Of a DNA stretch of 64,000 nucleotides, positions 52,601 through 57,937 are shown in pieces. Position 1 is the first letter of the stretch. The number at the start of each line of letters is the position of its first letter. This DNA comes from CAZVJU01 sp964627195. Its GTDB lineage: Bacteria > Patescibacteriota > Microgenomatia > UBA8517. The stretch spans positions 1 through 64,000 of the forward strand of contig CAZVJU010000001.1 in assembly GCA_964627195.1 (NCBI GenBank). The letters run 5' to 3'. A model generated the notes under the pieces. The model made no database searches and was not told the origin of the DNA. It worked only from the letters and a program-made list of their open reading frames with translations. A program made the position numbers and the translations under genes.

Positions 52601-52748
52601 ATCTAACGTTTCCGAATATGAGAAGTTTTTGGCCGCTTCCTTACTATATTTTAAGAAAAGAAAAGGGCAAAAATTTGGGTTGAGAAAAATTTGCATACTT
52701 ATTAATTTAATTGCGCAAATTTTTTGAACCTCATATTCGGTGTTGTGC
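52601..52748 (-). other. attC-like site 2
   Basis: Minus strand order: inverse core GCACAAC (52748-52742), CCGAATATGAG (52740-52730), a long AT-rich middle, CTCATATTCGG (52622-52612), AAAC, core GTTAGAT (52607-52601). The 11-bp inner arms pair perfectly. The inverse core matches the 5' core of its own cassette (GTTGTGC at 53148-53142) and the core GTTAGAT belongs to the next cassette. This is the arrangement expected after recombination at G/TT. Confidence 0.75.
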
Positions 52749-52763
52749 GAAATAAGGCTCGGC
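52742..52763. repeat. 22-bp cassette-end inverted repeat, left arm
   Basis: Starts GTTGTGCGAAATAAGG and ends CTCGGC. It is exactly complementary to 53127-53148. The two arms bound the cassette with the 94-residue gene and include the core site. Confidence 0.85.
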
Positions 52764-52780
52764 GTTTTTTCAAATATAGA

Positions 52781-52795
52781 TGGAAAGAATTTTTT
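52781..52795. repeat. Inverted repeat arm at the stop codon of the 94-residue gene
   Basis: TGGAAAGAATTTTTT, exactly complementary to 53058-53072, which encodes residues 3-7 of the same protein (WKEFF). The gene is thus bracketed by a 15-bp inverted repeat in addition to the 22-bp outer one. Confidence 0.75.
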
Positions 52796-53078
52796 ATTTT
52801 TTAATAATATAAGATACTAAGGAATAAACGAGATAAACAACCAAGAATGGAATTACTAATAAAGAAAAAAATTGAAGAATATAATCACTAAAGTAAAAAC
52901 AACATTTTGGCAAACCTACGTGCTGTGGCCAATGTTCACATTCTATCTTGGGGCAGACTGCCAGTTTATACCTAATTTGGGAATATTCCCAGACTCTTAA
53001 ATAATAGTAAATAACAGTTATTACTGTAGATGCAATAATTTTTTTCTTTGTGGGCTTAAAAAATTCTTTCCAGTCCAT
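52794..53078 (-). CDS. Cassette-encoded small membrane protein, MDWKEFF type
   Basis: 94 residues. MDWKEFFKPTKKK, then a helix (IIASTVITVIYYYLRVW), a cysteine-bearing outer segment (YKLAVCPKIECEHWPQHVGLPKCCFYFSD), and a second helix (ILQFFSLLVIPFLVVYLVYSL) with a KK end. It shares its layout with the 122-residue cassette protein (MNWKSLF, helix, Cys-rich loop, helix, KK). Function unknown. It is the only gene of the cassette between cores at 53148 and 52607. Confidence 0.75.
   Translation of the reverse strand: MDWKEFFKPTKKKIIASTVITVIYYYLRVWEYSQIRYKLAVCPKIECEHWPQHVGLPKCCFYFSDYILQFFSLLVIPFLVVYLVYSLVSYIIKK
53058..53072. repeat. Inverted repeat arm at the start of the 94-residue gene
   Basis: AAAAAATTCTTTCCA; partner of 52781-52795. 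Confidence 0.7.
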
Positions 53079-53126
53079 ATTATTATCTTGGTTAATTGAT
53101 TAATATAAAGTTTTCTATTTACTCTA

Positions 53127-53148
53127 GCCGAGCCTTATTTCGCACAAC
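53127..53148. repeat. 22-bp cassette-end inverted repeat, right arm
   Basis: Starts GCCGAGCCTTATTTCG and ends CACAAC; exact complement of 52742-52763. The last seven bases are the core of attC-like site 3. Confidence 0.85.
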
Positions 53149-53259
53149 GTTCCAGTATATGCGATGTTCCGCTACATCCATATTTTATCAAATTAAAAGT
53201 TGTAGTGGAATATGGGAGAGCGAAGTGCAACGAGCGAACCGCATACACTGTGTTAAGAG
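53142..53259 (-). other. attC-like site 3
   Basis: Minus strand: inverse core TCTTAAC (53258-53252), ACAGTGTATGCG, middle, CGCATATACTG (53163-53153), AAC, core GTTGTGC (53148-53142). A second inner pairing TTCCgCTACA / TGTAGTGGAA lies within. The inverse core matches the 5' core GTTAAGA of its own cassette at 53748-53742. GAAGTGCAACGAGCGAAC in the flank is the repeated module. Confidence 0.72.
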
Positions 53260-53265
53260 ACCTGA

Positions 53266-53300
53266 AGCAAATCAGTTACATTTTTTAAAACTGATTTGCT
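53266..53300. terminator. Perfect 12-bp hairpin in the tail of the first cassette
   Basis: AGCAAATCAGTT pairs with AACTGATTTGCT around an 11-base loop, between the 122-residue gene and its attC-like site. No T-run, so a transcript-stabilising or folding element is as likely as a terminator. Confidence 0.45.
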
Positions 53301-53340
53301 GAAAGTGCAACGAGGCAAGCAACTGAAAGGAGCGCAGAGT

Positions 53341-53356
53341 TTATTTTTTGTCAGAA
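53341..53356. repeat. Inverted repeat arm at the stop codon of the first cassette gene
   Basis: TTATTTTTTGTCAGAA, exactly complementary to TTCTGACAAAAAATAA at 53721-53736 in the leader of the same gene. Includes the TAA stop. Confidence 0.75.
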
Positions 53357-53709
53357 GGTTTAATTTTTGAAAACAAGTGCTGGATAACTAACAACACTAA
53401 ATAAATTATTGGTATGTAATAAAGAGCCAAAATAATTTTCGAGTAAGGATATTTTCCATAAATACTGCAGCAACAAATCTCTGAAGCTTTGAAAACCTCT
53501 CCAGTTTTACCTTTGCTGTCATCTATCTTTGTATCAACTCCATCCTCGCAATATTTTTTACATTCAGGGTTAGCATCCGTCATGCACTGTATAACTCCCA
53601 CTTGATCTACTCGAAAATTATGAATTGCAATAATTGAGCTATTCACCCCAACAAAAATTACAAGGGTTGCTAAAACAATTTTTAAATTAAATAAACTTTT
53701 CCAATTCAT
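53341..53709 (-). CDS. Cassette-encoded small membrane protein, MNWKSLF type
   Basis: 122 residues. MNWKSLFNLKIVLATLVIFVGVNSSIIAIHNF forms an N-terminal helix, the middle has about seven cysteines (QCMTDANPECKKYCEDG, SEICCCSIYG), and a second helix (IILALYYIPIIYLVLLVIQHLF) precedes a basic end. The layout and opening residues match the next cassette protein. The cysteine-rich loop would lie outside the cell. It is the first cassette next to the attI-like site. No known family recognised. Confidence 0.75.
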   Translation of the reverse strand: MNWKSLFNLKIVLATLVIFVGVNSSIIAIHNFRVDQVGVIQCMTDANPECKKYCEDGVDTKIDDSKGKTGEVFKASEICCCSIYGKYPYSKIILALYYIPIIYLVLLVIQHLFSKIKPSDKK

Positions 53710-53720
53710 TTTGAAACTTT

Positions 53721-53736
53721 TTCTGACAAAAAATAA
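53721..53736. repeat. Inverted repeat arm in the leader of the first cassette gene
   Basis: TTCTGACAAAAAATAA; exact partner of 53341-53356. Confidence 0.75.
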
Positions 53737-53740
53737 ATTT

Positions 53741-53784
53741 CTCTTAACTACTGTTTGTACGAATTGTTGTTCGTATAAACGGTA
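53741..53784. other. attI/dif-like recombination site
   Basis: The core (plus CTCTTAAC, 53741-53748; minus GTTAAGAG) directly abuts an inverted repeat: TACTGTTTGTACGAA (53749-53763), 6-base centre TTGTTG, TTCGTATAAACGGTA (53770-53784), arms differing at two positions. The inner 11-6-11 arrangement is that of a tyrosine recombinase core site such as dif. It lies between the first cassette and the divergent recombinase gene, where an integron attI would be. Confidence 0.65.
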
Positions 53785-53794
53785 TTATTATGAT
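53767..53794 (+). promoter_or_regulatory. Candidate promoter of the recombinase gene
   Basis: TTGTTC, 16-base spacer, TATGAT, ending 12 bases before the ATG at 53806. It overlaps the attI-like inverted repeat. Confidence 0.4.
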
Positions 53795-53805
53795 AAAATA
53801 ATACC
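53781..53805. promoter_or_regulatory. Operator-like inverted repeat before the recombinase start
   Basis: GGTATTAT and ATAATACC pair perfectly around nine bases and end directly at the ATG. It spans the -10 box, so a bound repressor or an RNA hairpin could shut off the recombinase. Confidence 0.45.
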
Positions 53806-54614
53806 ATGTTAATCGAAAAATTATAAGAATACTTGCGAATTGCTGGATACAGTGCAGAAACAATTAAAACATATACTTTGTGTACCCAAAAAATCTATTC
53901 CCGCTTCAAAAAACCGCTTAACCTCATCGCTTCTTCCGAATTCGCTGACTTTTTAGACGAGTTGGTAAAAAGAGGCAATTCCCCTTATACAATAAACCTA
54001 TACCATGCTTCTCTCAAACTGGTCATAGAAAAAATTTATGATAAGCCTTTTTATTACAAATTTCCTTACGCAAAAAGACATAAAAAACTTCCCATTGTAC
54101 TTTCCAGAAGTGAAATCAACTTGATTTTAAATAAAATTATCAATTCCAAACATAAACTTCTTATAGCGCTGGCTTATGGAGCCGGATTACGGGTAAGTGA
54201 AGCGATAGATCTAAAAGTAAAAGATATCGATCTTCAAGAATTAACCATTCATCTTAAAGATGCAAAGGGGAAAAAAGACAGGATAACGATCATTCCGGAA
54301 AAAATTAGATCTGATCTTCAAAATCTGATTGCGGGAAAGACGGCAAACGGTTACTTTTTGAGAGCGAACGAGGCGGAAGGCTAACAACAAGAACAGCTCA
54401 AAAAGTGTTTACATCTTCGATAAAAAAAGTCGGAATTAAAAAGGATGCAACTTTTCACTCCCTCCGTCATAGTTTCGCGACACACCTTTTCGAAAATGGA
54501 GTCGATATCCGCTATGTGCAAGAACTACTTGGGCATGCTAACATCAGAACAACACAGCTTTATACCAAAGTTACAAATCCGAAGCTAAAAAATATAAGAA
54601 GTCCACTGCGATGA
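53806..54614 (+). pseudogene. Disrupted Xer/integron-type tyrosine recombinase
   Basis: ATG at 53806 opens MLIEKL, then an in-frame TAA (53824-53826), then EYLRIAGYSAETIKTYTLCTQ and so on. Near 54370 a one-base shift moves FLRANE into the frame continuing [21 protein letters not shown]. Allowing for both, about 268 residues give a SAM-like N-terminal domain and a full catalytic domain with GLRVSEAIDL (Arg), KKDRITII (Lys), [11 protein letters not shown] (His-x-x-Arg), [15 protein letters not shown] (His, Tyr). The extra helix typical of IntI integron integrases is not present, so it is Xer-like. A TTG at 53833 could still give a truncated product. Confidence 0.82.
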
Positions 54615-54728
54615 ACAACTCTGTGCCAGGAGCACAGGGTATCTGAAGGAATTCTGCCTTTAGCAGAAATGTTCTTTTTAGCTATTCTATTAGAGAACCC
54701 TGCTGCAAAACAGCAGGGTATTTAAGGA
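54613..54728. repeat. Paired hairpins between the recombinase and trmD
   Basis: Three hairpins: CTGTGC/GCACAG (54621-54637), TTCTGC/GCAGAA (54652-54668) and ACCCTGCTG/CAGCAGGGT (54697-54719). The first and third share flanks GAAC...GGTATCTGAAGGA and GAAC...GGTATTTAAGGA, so they look like two copies of one palindromic unit. The third ends 14 bases before the trmD ATG and may serve as terminator or leader structure; AAGGAT gives the ribosome-binding site. Confidence 0.6.
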
Positions 54729-54733
54729 TAAAA

Positions 54734-55435
54734 ATGAAAATCGATATCTTAACTCTTTTCCCGAACATGTTTCACGGGCCGTTTGATGAAAGTATTGTTA
54801 AGCGGGCTCGAGATAAAGGTCTGGTGGATATTACTGTCCATAATTTACGGGATTGGGCAGGGGACAAACATAAAACTGTGGATGACAGACCATATGGAGG
54901 TGGAGTTGGGATGATTTTAAAAGTTGAAGTATTAGATAAGGCCGTAAGTCAATTAGAAATGAAAGATTCGGACACAAAAGTTATACTCTTGGACGCAGGC
55001 GGTAAAAAATTTACTCAGAAAGATGCAAAAAGATTATCAAAAAGCGAACACCTGATTCTGATTGCAGGCCATTATGAAGGAGTAGATTATCGAGTCCATA
55101 AAAAAATTGCTGATGAAGTAATGTCAATCGGAGATTACGTTCTAACGGGTGGTGAACTTCCTGCAATGGTTATCACTGATTCAATCGTTCGCCTTATTCC
55201 CAAAGTCCTAGAAAAATCCGAAGCAACAGTATTTGAAAGCTTTTCTCCAACATCCAACATCCAACATCCAACATCTATCCTTGAATATCCTCAATATACC
55301 CGACCTGAAGTTTATAAAGGCTGGAAAGTTCCTAAAATTCTCCTCTCCGGAAATCACAAAGAAATTGAAAAATGGAGAAAGGAGCAATCTATTGAGAGGA
55401 CGAAGAAAGCGCGCCCAGATCTTCCTGGTAGATAG
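54734..55435 (+). CDS. trmD: tRNA (guanine-N1)-methyltransferase
   Basis: 233 residues. The deep trefoil knot motifs are present: DDRPYGGGVGMIL, LIAGHYEGVDYRV, MSIGDYVLTGGELPAMVITDSIVRLIP. The C-terminal domain (LEYPQYTRPEVYKGWKVPKILLSGNHKEIEKWR) is complete. It methylates G37 of tRNAs with G at position 36 and prevents frameshifting. The interdomain linker contains an extra FSPTSNIQHPTSI, coded by a (CCAACAT)4 repeat. The last 47 bases overlap the convergent sortase gene. Confidence 0.95.
   Translation: MKIDILTLFPNMFHGPFDESIVKRARDKGLVDITVHNLRDWAGDKHKTVDDRPYGGGVGMILKVEVLDKAVSQLEMKDSDTKVILLDAGGKKFTQKDAKRLSKSEHLILIAGHYEGVDYRVHKKIADEVMSIGDYVLTGGELPAMVITDSIVRLIPKVLEKSEATVFESFSPTSNIQHPTSILEYPQYTRPEVYKGWKVPKILLSGNHKEIEKWRKEQSIERTKKARPDLPGR
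55247..55274 (+). repeat. Perfect (CCAACAT)4 heptamer repeat in trmD
   Basis: Four exact copies of CCAACAT. It encodes part of the flexible linker between the two TrmD domains (SNIQHPTS), where extra residues should be tolerated. It is the most regular of three heptamer tracts in the window. Confidence 0.9.
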
Positions 55436-56567
55436 CAGTAACGACAAGTCTTTTGCTGTCCAGAAATCCGGTGCAGGTATATAAGGTCAATCTCGAATCC
55501 TTGGTCTGATCTAATATTCCCGTCTGATTGGCATTAACGATCTGAACATACTCGATTCTGAATTTTTTCCGAATTCCGTCTGAAGATTTTATTTGAATGA
55601 TCTGACCCGGTTTTGCTTTTTTCAAATTCCCCAAGATATTTTTATAGTTGTGGCCGTAAAAAATAGTGTTTCCGGTTTCTCCCGAAATAGCCGAAGGGGT
55701 TAAATAAGAAACACCTTTTGTGGTTGTCTCCCACTTCCCGTTATTTATTGCTGCGGGGTAGATATCAAGCGTTATCCCCAGTTCACCGAGGGTTAATAAA
55801 ACCGGTTTATCAGCAGCTTTATCATACTGATCCGACGGTAAAACCTCTGCTTTATTAAATTGAAGTCTTTGCGGAATAATTCTTCTCCAATATAAAAATC
55901 CGGCTAAACAAAAACAAAACAACCCGAGTAAAATAAAAAACTTGGAGATACTTCGCATGTTTACTCTCTGAGTTTTTTTTTTATAAAGATGAATCCCGAG
56001 AAGAATCGATGTTAACCCCAAAAGAACTAACCCATACGGTGTCAGCGCGTCTCCAGTCGCAGCCAAACCCAGGATAGATCCTTGAGTGCTTGCAGCTGCA
56101 GCCAGCACCGTACCAGAAGAACCGCTTGAACCCAATGAAGAGGTAGAAGTACTCGTCCCGCCGCAACCGTAAGCACTGTTAAATGCCATGTAGGGTTCAG
56201 GGTTAAGCCCCCAAGTTGAACCGTCGGGTATAAAATGCCAACCAAGGTTTTTTAACGTATCGATTTCTTCCTGTGTTAAAGACCCAATTCTCCACCAATT
56301 GGTCTGTATTCCATTCCCTACATCTGAACAAAAACACTGTTGAATTCTATCAACGTCCACGATGTAAACTGCGTCAGACCCGGAATATGCATTGGGGTCG
56401 CCGGGAATCCCGTGAACGCCACTGTCATATTTAACTTTTAACGTCCCTTGAGGATTTGAACAGGCCGGAAAGTCAGGAGGAGTTTGCTGCGCGTTTACTG
56501 AACCCACAAAGACGAAGGTTATCAAAAGAAACACGAAACTCACTAACAGTCTTTTAAGTATTTTCAT
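55389..56567 (-). CDS. Sortase fused to its own putative surface protein and anchor
   Basis: About 392 residues from the ATG at 56567. Signal peptide (LKRLLVSFVFLLITFVFVGSVNAQ), then a domain with CFCSDVGNGIQTNWWRIGSLTQEEIDTLKNLGW, a Ser/Gly linker, then LAATGDALTPYGLVLLGLTSILLGIHLYKKKTQR, which resembles a C-terminal LPxTG-type sorting tail (sorting motif not exact). A second helix and a sortase domain follow: FYGHNYKNILGNL (His), LTLYTCTGFLDSKRLVV (Cys and Arg). Sortases join surface proteins to the wall. The 3' end overlaps trmD. Confidence 0.85.
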   Translation of the reverse strand: MKILKRLLVSFVFLLITFVFVGSVNAQQTPPDFPACSNPQGTLKVKYDSGVHGIPGDPNAYSGSDAVYIVDVDRIQQCFCSDVGNGIQTNWWRIGSLTQEEIDTLKNLGWHFIPDGSTWGLNPEPYMAFNSAYGCGGTSTSTSSLGSSGSSGTVLAAAASTQGSILGLAATGDALTPYGLVLLGLTSILLGIHLYKKKTQRVNMRSISKFFILLGLFCFCLAGFLYWRRIIPQRLQFNKAEVLPSDQYDKAADKPVLLTLGELGITLDIYPAAINNGKWETTTKGVSYLTPSAISGETGNTIFYGHNYKNILGNLKKAKPGQIIQIKSSDGIRKKFRIEYVQIVNANQTGILDQTKDSRLTLYTCTGFLDSKRLVVTAIYQEDLGALSSSSQ

Positions 56568-56635
56568 TGCAATGAAGGCAGGTTTGGGCAGAAGATAACT
56601 ATGATAGTTTAACATTATAGGACAACTCATGCAAG

Positions 56636-57889
56636 TTATTTCTGCATTAGTTTGTACAGAAACTTTTGAACCATAAAAAGTAAACTTTCGTGACCTTTTA
56701 TAAGGATTGTTTCCAATTTATCACCGGAAATCTTTGTTTGCTGGGTAATATATCCTTCGGCCTCGACGGTTATTACTATCCCTGAAGATAGGTAAGAAAG
56801 GCTAAATTCTCCATCGCGGGTGGTAACTACCCGTTTATGAGAGCTTGAAACAAAAGCTTCTTTAATAGGTTTCCCTCTTTCATCTTTGATATAACCTGTC
56901 AATACTTTTGGCTTGAAAAATTGATCCAGTACTTGGCTTGCTTTCCTGGGGCTGTAATTATCTTCCCAAAGCCTAGTACTTCCCCCAAAAGACACCCAAT
57001 AATTAACTCCAATAAGATCAGAAATGTCGGATATTTCCTTCAGCGCATCCTCAATCCATATAGCTTGCTCTCCCATGCTCAGATTTCCGTGAATATCTGG
57101 AATTGGGGCGCCAAATTCGCCTAAAACTACCTTTCCGCCGGACTTCTCGGCAATTTTTTTGATATCGGCTGCCAATTCTTCGGGAGTACCTACATAGTGA
57201 TCAATCACCACCACACCCCCAAGGGCTTGAGTGGTTTTCTTATCCATAACCAGATTGGCCACATCCCCGTTCATCGGGACGAAATTAGAACGGACATTTT
57301 TGCCTATTTTCCTAAAAGCCTCGTTTGTTACCCTGTATTCCTCAATTAAAAATGCCCTGTGTCCGGCAACATCTCCGGTCCTTCTTGGATCCCCAGGCCC
57401 TCCGTTTTCGCACTCAGGACAGGATGAAAAAATATCTCCCTCCTCAAAAAGCGCGCCATTTGCCAATATAAATTCCTTAACAAATTCTGTATGCTCCACT
57501 CTTCCTATTTTTGGGTATCCAAACCATCTCTCCCAGCCGGGGACATTTCCCCGAAACCAGATTTTTAGCCCATACTTTCTTGCAGCAAAAACCCACCGTG
57601 TCAAAAACGGCACAAACTCCTCAGCATACGGAGTTCCGATTGCAACGTGAGTAGCCCCTGTTTTTGCTATAAGGCGTATTTGGGTATCGATCACCTCATT
57701 GAATTTTGAATCCTTTGCTTTTTCCCTGGCAACGTCGCGTGAGTATTTCACCGTATCAATTGATTGGACTTCCCACCAAGTAGTTTCAGCGGCCCCAGTT
57801 AGCACACTTCCGTTCCACTTTGACGCAAAACTTGGTCCCAAAGTTACAATTATTACGAAAACAAAAATAATGATTAATGTCTTTTTCAT
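56636..57889 (-). CDS. Secreted TIM-barrel glycoside hydrolase-like protein with a regulatory beta domain
   Basis: 417 residues. Signal peptide (KTLIIIFVFVIIVTLGPSFAS), then a glycoside-hydrolase-like barrel (about 30-320): IAKTGATHVAIGTPY, LKIWFRGNVPGWERWFG, GGVVVIDHYVG, GGKVVLGEFGAP (candidate catalytic Glu) and DLIGVNYWVSFGGS. It resembles GH5/GH39-type clan A folds without an exact family. A carboxypeptidase-regulatory-like beta domain follows (VLTGYIKDERGKPIKEAFVSSSHKRVVTTRDGEFSLSYLSSG). The end is an amphipathic Lys-rich helix. The gene is 68 bases upstream of the sortase start. Confidence 0.7.
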   Translation of the reverse strand: MKKTLIIIFVFVIIVTLGPSFASKWNGSVLTGAAETTWWEVQSIDTVKYSRDVAREKAKDSKFNEVIDTQIRLIAKTGATHVAIGTPYAEEFVPFLTRWVFAARKYGLKIWFRGNVPGWERWFGYPKIGRVEHTEFVKEFILANGALFEEGDIFSSCPECENGGPGDPRRTGDVAGHRAFLIEEYRVTNEAFRKIGKNVRSNFVPMNGDVANLVMDKKTTQALGGVVVIDHYVGTPEELAADIKKIAEKSGGKVVLGEFGAPIPDIHGNLSMGEQAIWIEDALKEISDISDLIGVNYWVSFGGSTRLWEDNYSPRKASQVLDQFFKPKVLTGYIKDERGKPIKEAFVSSSHKRVVTTRDGEFSLSYLSSGIVITVEAEGYITQQTKISGDKLETILIKGHESLLFMVQKFLYKLMQK

Positions 57890-57896
57890 ACTTATA

Positions 57897-57937
57897 CCAA
57901 AGGTGTAAATACAGTTTCACCTCTAAGGTGTAGTACT
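57897..57937 (-). repeat. Palindromic element family 4, copy B
   Basis: Minus strand: AGTACTACACCTTAGAGG, TGAAACTGTATTTACACCTTTGG. Nearly the same as 33347-33390. It lies in the 46-base gap between two genes of the operon. Confidence 0.5.

Noticed and set aside
53806..54614. Calling the recombinase a true integron integrase (IntI)
   Set aside because: The extra helix that marks IntI between the second and third catalytic patches is not present, so it is kept as Xer/integron-type with that limit stated.
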